Origin: Flavobacteriaceae bacterium
GTDB lineage: Bacteria; Bacteroidota; Bacteroidia; Flavobacteriales; Flavobacteriaceae
Direction: 5' to 3'
NCBI GenBank assembly: GCA_031277535.1
Contig: JAITMD010000011.1
Span: 1 to 50,135 of the forward strand
Length of the DNA stretch: 50,135 nucleotides
The translations under genes were made by a program, and so were the position numbers. Under the pieces are notes generated by a model. It did not search any database. It had not been told where the DNA came from and saw only the letters and a list, made by a program, of their open reading frames with translations. This document shows, piece after piece, positions 1 to 10,035 of the stretch; the first letter of the stretch is position 1; each line of letters begins with the position of its first letter.

Positions 1-112
1 TATTTTAAAGAGTTAAAAAAAAATTTAAGCAGTGGTGTTTTTTACTGCTTAAATTTTTAGTTTTTTTCTCTTAAAAGACAAGACAAATATAAGAAAAAGA
101 AGTGTAAATTTA
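1..112. repeat. Dispersed repeat, copy 1, with strong hairpin and promoter-like box
   Basis: This stretch is almost identical to 33604-33714, in the same orientation, with about 108 of 113 aligned positions equal by eye. It holds a 15-bp stem (19-33 with 44-58) flanked by A and T runs, so it looks like a terminator on both strands. On the minus strand a TATATTTG box (84-91) matches the Bacteroidota -7 consensus and points into the hairpin. The copy may extend left of the window. Weaker similarity continues to about 160. No gene is seen from 113 to 440 apart from the 26-bp motif at 218-243. Confidence 0.8.
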
Positions 113-217
113 CTTCAAAGTGCAAGAAAAGATATAGGGATAGAACAGTGATCATATATTTTTTAGTTTGTTACTTTCCACCAAAGTCATTGATATTGAA
201 TGTAAGGAAAATGAAAG

Positions 218-243
218 TTGTAAATCGTCAGCAAAAAGTGGAC
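218..243 (-). repeat. 26-bp motif repeated in inverted orientation at 34180-34205
   Basis: The reverse complement of these 26 bases occurs without mismatch at 34180-34205, while the flanks differ on both sides. The core reads CTTTTTGCTGACGATT on the minus strand. The length suits a terminal inverted repeat of an insertion sequence, but no transposase is nearby, so a solo end left by an excised or decayed element is only an inference. Confidence 0.65.
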
Positions 244-440
244 TGGAAATGCTATTAATCTAAACTCAGAGTTGTAAAAAAGAATAATAGGGTATCTTAG
301 TTTTTTAGTTTATATTATTAAATAGGGTATTTTTATATCTGAATTAACACGCTTTAAATCATTGCTTTAAAAGGTAATTTATTTAGGGTGTACAAAAAGA
401 CAAAAGACTAAAAACTACTTTAATATCATTCTTCATCTAC

Positions 441-1154
441 CTACATAATTTTCATCTTCTCATAGATCTGATCGCGATAACTCAACCCAATAGGAATACT
501 TTTCTTATTTGTTAGTAGAATTGTATGTTGTTCTACGTAATGAATCTTATTGAAATTGATAAGGTAAGATTTATGTACTCTACAGATAGAATTGATGTGT
601 TTTAAATTTTCTTCAATAGTAAGGAGTGTACTGTGTACTATTATTTTTTCCGTTTCAGTATAAATACAGATGTAATTGCGCATTCCTTCTATGTAAATCA
701 ATTCGGTTGGATCGATTTTTATTAAGCGTTTATCACTTTTTACATAAAAATAGCTATTTGCATCAGTTGCTAAAGAAGCTACAGGAGGTAAAGGTCTAAT
801 GTGTTGAATTGCCTTTTGCACACTTTTAGAAAATCGCTCAAGTGAGATAGGTTTCAACAAATAGTCAAGCGCATTTTGATTAAAAGCATCTACGGCATAG
901 TGATTATATGCGGTTGTATAGATAATTGCTGGAGAATTGGTAAACATAGAAACAAAATCAGTTCCACTGATTTCAGGCATTTTAATATCCAAAAAAATCA
1001 AATCAATTTCTTTGTCTTTATTGAGGACACTGATTAATTCAAAAACATTATTACAAATGCCTTCTAACTGTAAAATATCAAATTTTGAAATATGGTGAAC
1101 CAAAACTTCCTGCGCAAGTTTTTCATCATCTACCACTAAACATCTTATTTTCAT
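441..1154 (-). CDS. LytTR-family response regulator
   Basis: This 237-residue protein has an N-terminal receiver domain (about 1-115) with the acidic pocket D9-D10, the phosphoacceptor Asp56 in FLDIKMP, and the conserved Thr80/81 and Lys101. A LytTR DNA-binding domain (about 138-235) follows, with the typical RVHKSYLIN segment. It lies 7 nt downstream of the sensor kinase at 1162-2211 and is surely co-transcribed with it. The pair is expected to sense a signal at the membrane and control a few target genes. The targets cannot be read from the sequence; the divergent serine hydrolase at 2413 is a possible one. No promoter is visible between the two genes. Confidence 0.93.
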   Translation of the reverse strand: MKIRCLVVDDEKLAQEVLVHHISKFDILQLEGICNNVFELISVLNKDKEIDLIFLDIKMPEISGTDFVSMFTNSPAIIYTTAYNHYAVDAFNQNALDYLLKPISLERFSKSVQKAIQHIRPLPPVASLATDANSYFYVKSDKRLIKIDPTELIYIEGMRNYICIYTETEKIIVHSTLLTIEENLKHINSICRVHKSYLINFNKIHYVEQHTILLTNKKSIPIGLSYRDQIYEKMKIM

Positions 1155-1161
1155 ACTGTTT

Positions 1162-2211
1162 TTATAATTTTATTTCGAGAGTAATACTAAAGGTATCTAC
1201 GCTTTTGTTCATTTGTAATGAATGTCTGGAAGGATAAAGCAATTGTAGGCGTTTACTAATGTTTTCGATGCCTATTCCGCCAATCCCCTTGGTTGGTTGT
1301 TCTTTAAAACTATTTTTACATTCAAATATTAATCTATTGTTATCACAAGACAAATTCGCTTCAATATAAGAATTGCCAATGGTAGAATCAATACCATGTT
1401 TAAAAGCATTTTCTATTAAGGGTAATAAAAGCATTGGTGCAATTTTGATTGAGTCTCTTATTCCGTTATGCTGAAAGGAAACACTTGCATTAGCCGGTAT
1501 TCTCAACTGTTCAATAGCCAGGTAGGTTTGTAAGATATGTATTTCTTCAGTAATAGAAATTTCTCTTTCTTGACTTTCGTATAGGGAGTATCGCAGGATG
1601 TCGGAAAGTTTTAGAATAACATTAGGGGTTTCTTTATCTGTTTTAAGAGAAAGTGCATAAAGACTGTTTAGAATATTAAAAAGAAAATGCGGACTAATCT
1701 GTGATTTTAGTAAAGCGAGTTCTGCAATGTTTTGTTGTGCTCGTATAGACTCTTCTTGTTTAATCTTTAATAAATATTCTTGAACTACATATCCTATAGT
1801 CATACTAAGGAGTAGAAGAATGATTCCAGGCAAGACATCAAAGTAAGGCTGATAACTTTCTAAGGAAGAAGATACTGAAGCATTTATTGCTAAGGCAGTG
1901 AAATCCGATAATTCACTTTTTTCAAAGTAGTGATAAAGCCATTTTAAGTATGTTCCTACAAATAGTACTGAAATTACAAATAGTACTGTAACCTCCAGTA
2001 GGTATCGCATACTGTTTTTATGTAATCGAAACCTTGGGAGTAAATAGAAATTATTAATCCAAGTAGGTGCAAAAAGAATAAGGTTGTAAAGTAGAATATA
2101 ACCAGTATATACACTATTGCCATTGTTTTTTACACTAACAAATAAGACTAAACCTGTAAAAAAGATATTGAGCAAGAGCCTTGAAAAGTTAAACCTATTT
2201 ATTGCATTCAT
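1162..2211 (-). CDS. LytS-like sensor histidine kinase (His_kinase family)
   Basis: This 349-residue kinase has an N-terminal membrane part with about four helices (roughly 12-30, 36-52, 70-90 and 125-145), a short linker, then a His_kinase domain. The phosphoacceptor is His175 in the segment ISPHFLFNILNSL. An ATPase N-box (PLIENAFKHG) and a glycine-rich loop (GGIGIENISKRL) complete it. No periplasmic sensor domain of any size is seen, so the signal is probably detected within the membrane. It is the first gene of a two-gene operon with the LytTR regulator. It is divergent from the serine hydrolase across about 200 bp. I found no clear TAnnTTTG box for it. Confidence 0.93.
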   Translation of the reverse strand: MNAINRFNFSRLLLNIFFTGLVLFVSVKNNGNSVYTGYILLYNLILFAPTWINNFYLLPRFRLHKNSMRYLLEVTVLFVISVLFVGTYLKWLYHYFEKSELSDFTALAINASVSSSLESYQPYFDVLPGIILLLLSMTIGYVVQEYLLKIKQEESIRAQQNIAELALLKSQISPHFLFNILNSLYALSLKTDKETPNVILKLSDILRYSLYESQEREISITEEIHILQTYLAIEQLRIPANASVSFQHNGIRDSIKIAPMLLLPLIENAFKHGIDSTIGNSYIEANLSCDNNRLIFECKNSFKEQPTKGIGGIGIENISKRLQLLYPSRHSLQMNKSVDTFSITLEIKL

Positions 2212-2412
2212 TCTTATGTGTTTCTATAAAAACGTAAAGTTAATTTTTTTCTGTAACCACCTACGGGTTTTTACACGAACAGTCGTTATTTGGGGACAAA
2301 TAAGAGTAAGAGGTAGAACTAATTTTTATGTCCTTGTTTCTGTGTGATTGGTCAAAAAGAAGTAAAAAGAATGTGCAGACGTTCCTTTATTTGCACAAAA
2401 CAATTAGTAAAG

Positions 2413-3759
2413 ATGAGAAAACTATTCCTTAAACTGGCACTTAGTATATTTGGATTATTGTCTGCACAAAATCCAGATTATTCAAAATCGATTGATGATG
2501 TGATGCATCATTTAGAACAAAATAACGCTTTTTCAGGAAGTGTGTTACTTCAAAAGAATGGAAAAACAATCTATAAAGGGGAATTCAATAAGCAGGGTAG
2601 CCATTTAGATAAATACAGAATAGGTTCTATTACAGAAGTCTTTACAGCAATTATTATTTTTCAACTTATAGAAGAAGGACGGTTAACATTGGAAACAACA
2701 CTTGATCAGTATTATCCCACTATTAAGAATGCGGATAAAATTACAATAGCCTATCTCTTGGGGCATATGAGTGGAATTTATAATTATGCGGAATGGGAAG
2801 AGTACTATACTTCAAAAAATAGAAAGTTTACAAAAAAAGAAATGTTGAACTTGATTGGACAGCATAAGTCTGATTTCAAACCAGGACAAGATCGCAGTTA
2901 TAGTAACGCCAATTATTTACTTTTGGGTTATATTATAGAAGATTGTACCAAAAAGTCTTACTCAGAAAATATAGCGATAAGAGTTGTAAATAGAATAGGG
3001 TTACAGCATACTTATTGCGAAACGGAGGATAAGGAATATGGGAAAAGAAATGCTTCTTATCTATACAATGGAGAAAAGAGGTTGAAGGAAATTGATACAC
3101 ATCCAAGTTTTACATTCTCTGCAGGAGCTATTGTTTCTACTACCGAAGATTTATCAAAATTGATAGAAGAACTTTTAAATGGAAGATTAGTTTCTGAAAA
3201 GTCTTTGGCACAAATGAAAAGAACCAATCAAAAAGGTATTGGGTATGGGATATTAAAAACACCCATTTATGATAAAGTAGGTTATGGACATTTTGGAAGC
3301 ATTGATGAATTTCAGTCATTTATTGGTTATTTCCCAAGTGAAGGACTATCTATTTCAGTACTATCAAATGCAAGTAATGTAAAAATTAACGATGTGGTGT
3401 TAAGTATAGCATCCAAGTATTTCGACAAGCCCTATCAACAAGCAGATTTCACAACTTATAAAAGTCATACTGCTTCTCTAACTAAGGTTTATACTGGTGT
3501 ATATAGAGCAACATTGATTGGATTTATTGATGTAGGAGCATTTGAGATACGAGAAGCAGCCAATAATTATCTATTTTTAAACATTTATGCAGATGGAAAA
3601 GAAGGACAAAAAATACTATTGGAACGAAAAGGAGTAAACAAGTTTTATGCAAGAAAAAATAATGCGGAGTTTGATTTTATTGTTAACAAAAAAGGAGAGG
3701 TTACAGGAATGAAAGTCACCCAAAATAAGCAATCTATGAATTGTAAAAAAGTAATGTAA
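2413..3759 (+). CDS. Exported serine hydrolase of the class C beta-lactamase fold, with an altered catalytic motif
   Basis: The start at 2413 is preferred over 2344 because it places a signal peptide (MRKLFLKLALSIFGLLSAQ) at the N-terminus; the product is then 448 residues. The fold is recognised from YRIGS-ITEVFTA, the Tyr-Ser-Asn motif in RSYSNANYLLLG and the HFG segment near GYGHFGSIDEF. In this family the first motif is Ser-x-x-Lys. Here it is Ser72-Ile-Thr-Glu75, so the general-base lysine is replaced by glutamate (codon gaa at 2635). The protein may therefore be inactive or use other chemistry. The C-terminal 100 residues form a separate small domain. It is monocistronic and followed by a terminator near 3804. 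Confidence 0.88.
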   Translation: MRKLFLKLALSIFGLLSAQNPDYSKSIDDVMHHLEQNNAFSGSVLLQKNGKTIYKGEFNKQGSHLDKYRIGSITEVFTAIIIFQLIEEGRLTLETTLDQYYPTIKNADKITIAYLLGHMSGIYNYAEWEEYYTSKNRKFTKKEMLNLIGQHKSDFKPGQDRSYSNANYLLLGYIIEDCTKKSYSENIAIRVVNRIGLQHTYCETEDKEYGKRNASYLYNGEKRLKEIDTHPSFTFSAGAIVSTTEDLSKLIEELLNGRLVSEKSLAQMKRTNQKGIGYGILKTPIYDKVGYGHFGSIDEFQSFIGYFPSEGLSISVLSNASNVKINDVVLSIASKYFDKPYQQADFTTYKSHTASLTKVYTGVYRATLIGFIDVGAFEIREAANNYLFLNIYADGKEGQKILLERKGVNKFYARKNNAEFDFIVNKKGEVTGMKVTQNKQSMNCKKVM

Positions 3760-3803
3760 GTGACGATGTAATGCAAAAGATTGTTTCTCTTTCTCTGCTT
3801 ATA

Positions 3804-3831
3804 AAATCGATAGTGAAAGCTGTCGGTTTTT
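3804..3831 (+). terminator. Intrinsic terminator after the serine hydrolase
   Basis: The stem pairs AAATCGATAG with CTGTCGGTTT around a TGAAAG loop, with two wobble pairs, and runs into a long T tract. A 66-codon frame over this stretch (3771-3971) is not credible as a gene. From here to the icmF promoter (about 4247) I see no gene, RNA or riboswitch. Confidence 0.7.
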
Positions 3832-4246
3832 TTTTATTTTTAACTATGCTGAAAGTTTTGCTTTTGAGTAAGAATCGAAATAAAAACATAATATCAGATT
3901 TACTGAGGTATTGGTTTTCTTTGTATCAATTAGCTTCAAATGGGATCTATAATCCTCTTTCTTTAAAATAAACTTCTATTATTCAAACTAACGTCTAATT
4001 AGGTGGATAGAAAAATAGTTAAGAGATGCACTCTTTTAATTTAGTAAATCCAAGAGCCAAAGGGTATTAAATTATGATTTTGTAATGTTAGATTAATCCC
4101 TTCATTTTTAGTTTATAAAAAAGGGAAGCCTGCAACTTATAGCAAACCTAAGATTTCGCTACAGCATATTTCGTGATTTTAATTTGTTTAATGAATTAAG
4201 CAAAAAAATATCATTTTAGGTTATTTCACTTGAAATATTTTTAGGC

Positions 4247-4280
4247 TTGTGGTGTATTTACCGAATATTTATTATCTTGG
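4247..4280 (+). promoter_or_regulatory. Probable icmF promoter
   Basis: A TATCTTGGCAC segment (from 4273) matches the TAnnTTTG box at all but one position, and a TTG lies 23 bp upstream (4247-4249). Transcription would start near 4286, about 18 nt before the ATG. Confidence 0.5.
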
Positions 4281-4303
4281 CACTTGACTAATGACTATAG
4301 ATT

Positions 4304-7300
4304 ATGCAACAAAATACACCCTATGCACCTCAAAACAAGGTGCGTATAGTTACAGCTGCGGCGCTATTTGATGGCCATGATGCTGCAATTAATATTATGC
4401 GTCGTATTATACAAGCGACAGGATGTGAAGTTATTCACTTAGGACACGATAAAAGTGTTGAAGAAGTAGTAAATACAGCTATACAAGAAGATGCAAATGC
4501 AATAGCTATGACTTCGTACCAAGGAGGTCATAACGAATACTTTAAATACATGTACGACCTTTTGCAAGAGAAAGGGGCAGGACATATCCGAATCGTAGGA
4601 GGAGGAGGAGGAGTAATTCTTCCAAGTGAGATTAAAGAATTAATGGATTATGGTATCACGCATCTGTATTCTCCAGATGATGGTCGTGCGATGGGATTGC
4701 AAGGGATGATTAACGACATGGTAGCGAAAGCAGATTTTCCTACAATGGATTTACAACTTCCTGCAGGGAAAGATGTATATCAATCGTTAGCTGATAAAGA
4801 TATTACTACGATTGCTCGTTTAATCTCATTAGCTGAAAACAGAGAAGAAGACTTCCTTAAAGTATTCCAATTCGATGCTGAAAAACATAAACATACCCCA
4901 GTATTAGGGATTACAGGAACAGGTGGTGCAGGTAAGTCGTCAATGGTGGATGAGTTAGTTCGTCGTTTCTTAATTGACTTCCCAGAGAAGACAGTAGCAT
5001 TAGTTTCTGTGGATCCATCGAAACGTAAAACAGGTGGTGCTTTATTAGGAGACCGTATTCGTATGAACTCTATTAATAATCCTCGTGTATTCATGCGTTC
5101 GTTAGCTACTCGTCAGTCTAACTTAGCGTTATCGCGTTATGTTGAAGAAACACTTCAAGTACTTCAAGTAGCAAATTATGATTTAATCATCTTAGAAACA
5201 TCAGGTATTGGGCAGTCAGATACAGAGATTTTAGATCACTCTGATGCGTCTTTATATATTATGACACCAGAGTTTGGTGCAGCTACACAGTTGGAGAAAA
5301 TCGATATGCTTGACTTCGCTGACATTGTTGCAATCAACAAATTTGACAAGCGTGGTGCTTTAGATGCAATCAGAGATGTAAAGAAACAATACCAACGCAA
5401 CCACAACTTATGGGATGTAAATCCTGATGAGATGCCAGTGTTTGGTACTATTGCTTCTCAGTTTAACGATCCAGGTACTAATGCTTTATATAAAGCTATT
5501 ATGGATAAGGTTGTGGAGAAAACAGGTGCTAACCTAACTTCAAATATGGAAATCACAAAAGAAATGAGTGAGAAAGTATTTGTTATTCCACCTAATCGTA
5601 CTCGTTACTTATCTGAAATTGCAGAAAATAACCGTAAATATGATGATACTGTATTAACCCAAAAAGAGGTAGCACAGAAGTTATACGGTATTTTCAAAAC
5701 AGTAGAAACAGTTGCTGGCAAGTTGCCAGAGATAAATAAATCAGGAATAGTTGAGGAAAGTGTTGTGTCTAAAGATGCTGATACACAACTATTCATCAAT
5801 CTTCTGTTAAAGGAGTTTGACAAGGTGAAGATGAACTTAGATCCTTACAACTGGGAGGTTATCTTAACGTGGGATCAAAAAGTAAATAAATACAAGAACC
5901 CTGTATATTCATTTAAAGTACGTGATAAAGAAATCAAGATTGCAACGCATTCAGAGAGTTTATCACACTTACAGATTCCTAAGATTGCTTTACCTAAGTA
6001 TGAAGCTTGGGGAGATATCTTACGTTGGTCATTACAAGAGAATGTACCAGGAGAGTTTCCGTTTACTTCAGGACTATATCCGTTCAAACGTGAAGGAGAA
6101 GACCCTACGCGTATGTTTGCAGGAGAAGGAGGACCAGAGCGTACGAATAGACGTTTCCACTATGTGTCTTTAGGGATGCCAGCGAAGCGTTTGTCAACTG
6201 CTTTTGACTCTGTAACACTTTATGGAAACGATCCAGGACACCGTCCTGATATTTATGGTAAGATTGGTAATGCAGGAGTTTCTATTTGTTGTTTAGATGA
6301 TGCGAAGAAGCTTTACTCAGGGTTTAACTTGGCACATGCCTTGACTTCTGTATCGATGACAATCAACGGACCAGCACCTATGTTATTAGGATTCTTCATG
6401 AATGCTGCTATTGATCAACAATGTGAGATCTATATCAAAGCGAATGGATTAGAAGCAGAAGTTGAAGCTAAGATTGAAGCTATCTATAAGAAGAAAGGTG
6501 TAGAGAGACCTCGTTATAACGGTGAATTACCAGAAGGTAATGATGGTTTAGGGTTAATGCTTTTGGGAGTTACTGGAGATCAAGTATTACCTCAAGAGGT
6601 TTACCAAGAGATTAAAAAGAATACTTTATCACAAGTGCGTGGTACAGTACAAGCAGATATTTTAAAAGAAGATCAAGCACAAAACACTTGTATCTTCTCT
6701 ACGGAGTTTGCCCTTCGTTTAATGGGTGACGTACAAGAGTACTTTATTGAGAAAAACGTACGTAACTTCTATTCTGTATCTATCTCAGGATATCATATTG
6801 CAGAAGCAGGAGCAAACCCTATTACACAGTTAGCGTTTACATTAGCTAATGGATTTACTTATGTAGAGTACTACTTAAGTAGAGGAATGGATATTAATGA
6901 TTTCGGTCCTAACTTATCGTTCTTCTTCTCTAATGGTATTGATCCTGAGTATGCGGTAATTGGACGTGTAGCTCGTCGTATTTGGGCGAAAGCATTAAAG
7001 AATAAGTATGGTGCTAACGAACGTGCTCAGATGTTGAAATACCACATCCAGACTTCAGGACGTTCATTGCACGCACAAGAAATAGACTTTAATGATATCC
7101 GTACAACGCTTCAGGCTTTATATGCTATCTATGATAACTGTAACTCACTTCATACTAACGCGTATGACGAGGCTATTACGACTCCTACGGAAGAATCTGT
7201 ACGTAGAGCTATGGCAATACAGTTAATCATTAATAAAGAGCTTGGATTGGCTAAAAATGAGAATCCAATACAAGGGTCGTTTATTATAGAAGAGTTAACG

Positions 7301-7738
7301 GACTTAGTAGAGGCAGCTGTATTAGCAGAGTTTGATAGAATCACAGAAAGAGGTGGAGTATTAGGTGCAATGGAAACAATGTATCAACGCTCTAAAATCC
7401 AAGAAGAGTCATTGTACTACGAAACATTGAAACATGATGGTACATTCCCTATTATTGGAGTAAATACTTTCTTGAGCTCTAAAGGATCTCCTACAGTTGT
7501 ACCTGCAGAGGTTATCCGTGCTACAGAAGAAGAGAAGTTGTTCCAGATCAAAACAAAAGAAAACTTAAACAAAGCAAATGATGCTTTAGTGAAAGAAGAA
7601 TTGGAGCGCATTCAAGAGGTTGCTATTCAGAATGGTAATATCTTCGAGGCGTTAATGGATGCTTCTAAAGTGTGTTCGTTAGGTCAGATTACTTCAGCAT
7701 TATTTGAAGTAGGAGGACAGTATAGACGTAATATGTAA
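4304..7738 (+). CDS. icmF: Fused isobutyryl-CoA mutase with G-protein chaperone (IcmF)
   Basis: This 1144-residue protein has the three-part order of IcmF. A B12-binding domain (about 10-150) carries D23-G-H25 and a glycine-rich VGGGGG segment. A MeaB-like GTPase follows (P-loop GTGGAGKSS at about 205-213). An acyl-CoA mutase barrel fills roughly 560-1144, with segments such as [20 protein letters not shown]. The enzyme interconverts isobutyryl-CoA and n-butyryl-CoA with adenosylcobalamin; the G domain loads and protects the cofactor. Methylmalonyl-CoA mutase was considered but does not have this built-in GTPase order. It is a single-gene unit with its own promoter and terminator. Some family members act on pivalyl- or isovaleryl-CoA, so the substrate is not certain. 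No cobalamin riboswitch precedes it. Confidence 0.93.
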   Translation: MQQNTPYAPQNKVRIVTAAALFDGHDAAINIMRRIIQATGCEVIHLGHDKSVEEVVNTAIQEDANAIAMTSYQGGHNEYFKYMYDLLQEKGAGHIRIVGGGGGVILPSEIKELMDYGITHLYSPDDGRAMGLQGMINDMVAKADFPTMDLQLPAGKDVYQSLADKDITTIARLISLAENREEDFLKVFQFDAEKHKHTPVLGITGTGGAGKSSMVDELVRRFLIDFPEKTVALVSVDPSKRKTGGALLGDRIRMNSINNPRVFMRSLATRQSNLALSRYVEETLQVLQVANYDLIILETSGIGQSDTEILDHSDASLYIMTPEFGAATQLEKIDMLDFADIVAINKFDKRGALDAIRDVKKQYQRNHNLWDVNPDEMPVFGTIASQFNDPGTNALYKAIMDKVVEKTGANLTSNMEITKEMSEKVFVIPPNRTRYLSEIAENNRKYDDTVLTQKEVAQKLYGIFKTVETVAGKLPEINKSGIVEESVVSKDADTQLFINLLLKEFDKVKMNLDPYNWEVILTWDQKVNKYKNPVYSFKVRDKEIKIATHSESLSHLQIPKIALPKYEAWGDILRWSLQENVPGEFPFTSGLYPFKREGEDPTRMFAGEGGPERTNRRFHYVSLGMPAKRLSTAFDSVTLYGNDPGHRPDIYGKIGNAGVSICCLDDAKKLYSGFNLAHALTSVSMTINGPAPMLLGFFMNAAIDQQCEIYIKANGLEAEVEAKIEAIYKKKGVERPRYNGELPEGNDGLGLMLLGVTGDQVLPQEVYQEIKKNTLSQVRGTVQADILKEDQAQNTCIFSTEFALRLMGDVQEYFIEKNVRNFYSVSISGYHIAEAGANPITQLAFTLANGFTYVEYYLSRGMDINDFGPNLSFFFSNGIDPEYAVIGRVARRIWAKALKNKYGANERAQMLKYHIQTSGRSLHAQEIDFNDIRTTLQALYAIYDNCNSLHTNAYDEAITTPTEESVRRAMAIQLIINKELGLAKNENPIQGSFIIEELTDLVEAAVLAEFDRITERGGVLGAMETMYQRSKIQEESLYYETLKHDGTFPIIGVNTFLSSKGSPTVVPAEVIRATEEEKLFQIKTKENLNKANDALVKEELERIQEVAIQNGNIFEALMDASKVCSLGQITSALFEVGGQYRRNM

Positions 7739-7765
7739 TAGTATATACTATTATAGTAATATAGA

Positions 7766-7796
7766 AGAGAGCAGTTTACCACTGCTCTCTTTTTTG
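7766..7796 (+). terminator. Terminator of icmF
   Basis: A perfect 10-bp stem, AGAGAGCAGT with ACTGCTCTCT around TTACC, is followed by TTTTTTG, 28 nt after the icmF stop codon. Confidence 0.88.
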
Positions 7797-7844
7797 ATTT
7801 TAATAAAAGGGTTCTTTATTATTTCTTATAAATCCAATAGGATC

Positions 7845-7889
7845 AAACAAAAGAGGTATCCACATCTTGATGGGATACCTCTTTTGTTT
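7845..7889 (-). terminator. Terminator of the lipase gene
   Basis: A 17-bp inverted repeat (7845-7861 with 7873-7889; AGAGGTATCC with GGATACCTCT at its core) begins at the stop codon of the minus-strand lipase. It has AT-rich ends suited to termination on that strand. Confidence 0.75.
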
Positions 7890-8976
7890 ATAATTGTTTC
7901 TTCAATAGATACAAGTAAGCAGGTGGGAGGTGGTGTGACATAATATTTTCTGGTTTGTCAAACTGCTCTTGGTAAGCTTTGTCTTGTAGTCCATCTAAGA
8001 TAACGGGATTGCTACAACGGTTGTAATCACTGTTGTCACTATAGGTTGGTTCTACTAATTCGGGCAATTGTTTGTGAATCATTTTGAAGACAAAACCTCC
8101 TAAGTATTTTTGATAGCGTTCGTTACTTTTTTCAGTAGGATTGCTTATTTTGTTGAATATCCCTTTAGCAAACATTCTTTTAGGCCATGAAATTTTCTTC
8201 ATGGCTTTGCTTATTTCAGCTTCACTAAAAGGGCTTATTGGATTAAAATCTTTTAGCGTTTGTGTGGTAGGAGGGACTTCAGGTACCCAATCTTGTACGT
8301 TGCTTACAGAATAACTCCAAGCTTGTGTCATTTTTTCATATTGGTAGGTGAAGTATAAATTACCTGGTTTTGGAGGAGCTAATGCATACGTTTTAAATAC
8401 AATATCTTGCGGTAATTCTCCTTTTAATTGCATTTGGCGAAGGTTCGCTGTGATTAAATATGTAATTACTCCACCTTGACTATGTCCCGAAATAATAAAT
8501 TCTTTGTTGTTGTGTTTGTACAAGCTGTCAATCTTTGGTTTGATCTCTTCCATTAAATACAGTGAAGCAATTGTCCAACCTGCATGTACTGTTGCGCGAT
8601 CATCATCTGCAAAGTGATATTTTATTTTTTTTGTACGGTTTAATTGAATTGTTCCATTAGCTGGTATCATTGCGGCATAATAGTTTGCCAACCAACTACT
8701 TCCTCTATTTACGGTACCGCGAATAACAATTTCGTGAATGTTGTTTTTGGTATTTTTGTACAAAGCCCACTGATTTGTTAGTCCAATTTCTTTTGAACGA
8801 TAGATATTGGTATAGTTTGTGTATTTTAAAAGAGAGTCATTAGGCATGGCTTTATGGATATCCATAGCCAATACCAGACTGTTGTGTATTTCTTTTTTAT
8901 CAGCAACAGGCTGTAGTGTTTGTGCCCATGTAAAAAGAGGGCATAGAAATAGTAAAACAACGAGTTTTTGTACCAT
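7888..8976 (-). CDS. Exported class 3 lipase-like alpha/beta hydrolase
   Basis: A signal peptide (residues 1-18, ending at TWAQ) precedes a lipase class 3 domain. The nucleophile elbow is GHSQGG with Ser166, and the oxyanion region resembles IVIRGTVNRGSSW (residues 84-95). An HAGW at 131-134 and later His residues could supply the rest of the triad. At 362 residues it is a usual length for exported lipases of this type. It should act in the periplasm or outside the cell on ester lipids; the substrate is unknown. It is a single gene, divergent from the DUF308 gene, with a TAAATTTG box at 9017-9024 upstream. Confidence 0.82.
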   Translation of the reverse strand: MVQKLVVLLFLCPLFTWAQTLQPVADKKEIHNSLVLAMDIHKAMPNDSLLKYTNYTNIYRSKEIGLTNQWALYKNTKNNIHEIVIRGTVNRGSSWLANYYAAMIPANGTIQLNRTKKIKYHFADDDRATVHAGWTIASLYLMEEIKPKIDSLYKHNNKEFIISGHSQGGVITYLITANLRQMQLKGELPQDIVFKTYALAPPKPGNLYFTYQYEKMTQAWSYSVSNVQDWVPEVPPTTQTLKDFNPISPFSEAEISKAMKKISWPKRMFAKGIFNKISNPTEKSNERYQKYLGGFVFKMIHKQLPELVEPTYSDNSDYNRCSNPVILDGLQDKAYQEQFDKPENIMSHHLPPAYLYLLKKQL

Positions 8977-9016
8977 TGTAGTATGTTAAATTTGAGGGTT
9001 TGAAATGTTCTTTAGT

Positions 9017-9024
9017 CAAATTTA
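9017..9024 (-). promoter_or_regulatory. -7 box for the lipase gene
   Basis: TAAATTTG on the minus strand is a perfect match to TAnnTTTG, 40 bp ahead of the ATG. A TTTG lies only 14 bp further up, so the -33 element is unclear. Confidence 0.5.
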
Positions 9025-9090
9025 ATATATTAAGTTTTCAAATAAGCTTTAAAAGTCATAAATTGTTATAAACATAAAAAATAGTAGAAT

Positions 9091-9735
9091 ATGAATAATT
9101 CATTTGTGAAAATTGTCAAAGACAAAATTAAACATTGGTATATCCCTGTACTCGTAGGTGCATTATTTGTTTTTGGAGGAGGCTATATCTTTGCTACACC
9201 AATTACTTCGTATGCTTCGTTGGCTATGTTATTTAGTTGTATGTTCTTGTTATCAGGACTTTTTGAAATTACTTTTGCTATTAGCAACAAAGACCAAATG
9301 GATGGGTGGGGCTGGATGCTTTTTTCGGGTATTATAGATCTAATTTTGGGTGTTATTTTAATAAAAACTCCGGGGATGTCGATGATTGTATTACCGATTT
9401 ATGTAGGTTTTGGATTAATGTTCCGTTCAATCAGAGGAATGAGTTTAGCATTTGATTTAAAACATTATGGTGTAAAGTCATGGGTAGGTTTGTTTACAAT
9501 TGCTTTGCTTGGTGCTATATTTGCATTCTGTATGTTGTGGAACCTTGAGTTTGGTGCTTTTACCATTGTTTATTGGACAGCTTTCTCTTTTATTTTGTTG
9601 GGCATCTATAGTATTGTCTTTGGATTTCACCTAAGAAAGATTAAAAAGTATATGGGAACTATTGATGAAGATTTAATTAATCGATACGAAAGAATAAAAG
9701 AAGAGATAAGTAAGAAACTACATGAGGAAGATTAA
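9091..9735 (+). CDS. DUF308 / HdeD-like inner-membrane protein
   Basis: This 214-residue protein is mostly membrane helices: about six segments between residues 18 and 180, in three similar pairs rich in Gly and Phe, as in the DUF308 family. The last 35 residues are a charged cytoplasmic tail with many Lys and Glu. HdeD in enteric bacteria is linked to acid resistance, but the role of flavobacterial members is unknown and I would not transfer it. It stands alone between the lipase (divergent) and the cold-shock genes (convergent), sharing a terminator with the latter. Confidence 0.8.
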   Translation: MNNSFVKIVKDKIKHWYIPVLVGALFVFGGGYIFATPITSYASLAMLFSCMFLLSGLFEITFAISNKDQMDGWGWMLFSGIIDLILGVILIKTPGMSMIVLPIYVGFGLMFRSIRGMSLAFDLKHYGVKSWVGLFTIALLGAIFAFCMLWNLEFGAFTIVYWTAFSFILLGIYSIVFGFHLRKIKKYMGTIDEDLINRYERIKEEISKKLHEED

Positions 9736-9750
9736 AAAGTATAATAAAAA

Positions 9751-9780
9751 AAAGCGTGAAGTAATTCACGCTTTTCTTGT
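9751..9780. terminator. Bidirectional terminator between DUF308 gene and cold-shock operon
   Basis: AAAGCGTGAA pairs with TTCACGCTTT around GTAA, with A residues before and T residues after, so it can stop transcription from both sides. Confidence 0.88.
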
Positions 9781-9817
9781 TTTAACACCTGTTAGATAAC
9801 TATTGAATGAGATTCAA

Positions 9818-10009
9818 TTATCTTCTGCTAACATTAACTGCGTTAAGTCCTTTTTTCCCTTTTTGTACTTCGTAAGTAACTTCGTCATTTTCACGAATAC
9901 GATCGTTTAAACCTGTAGTGTGTACAAAAATGTCATCTCCTCCGTCTTTAGGAGTAATAAAACCGAATCCTTTAGTGTCGTTGAAGAATTTAACTGTTCC
10001 TTCTTGCAT
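9818..10009 (-). CDS. Cold-shock protein (CspA type)
   Basis: This 63-residue single cold-shock domain has both RNA-binding motifs: RNP1 KGFGFI (residues 13-18) and RNP2 DIFVHT (about 26-31). It should bind single-stranded RNA and act as an RNA chaperone. It is the last gene of a minus-strand set after the DEAD-box helicase and a second cold-shock protein, with only 26 nt separating it from the latter, and it is followed by a strong terminator. Its length is slightly below the usual 66-70. Confidence 0.95.
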   Translation of the reverse strand: MQEGTVKFFNDTKGFGFITPKDGGDDIFVHTTGLNDRIRENDEVTYEVQKGKKGLNAVNVSRR

Positions 10010-10035
10010 AATAAGTAAATTTAAAAATATTGATA

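Noticed and set aside
3771..3971. 66-codon plus-strand frame after the serine hydrolase
   Set aside because: It runs through the terminator, has no promoter, and its composition is that of AT-rich non-coding DNA.
4100..4303. A GGGAAGCCTGCAAC stretch ahead of icmF, like part of a cobalamin riboswitch
   Set aside because: The B12 box and the GCCACTG segment are missing and the surrounding stems cannot be drawn; the likeness is limited to a few bases.
4304..7738. Annotation as ordinary methylmalonyl-CoA mutase
   Set aside because: The B12 domain first, then a GTPase, then the mutase barrel in one chain is the IcmF order; methylmalonyl-CoA mutase has the B12 domain last and a separate GTPase.
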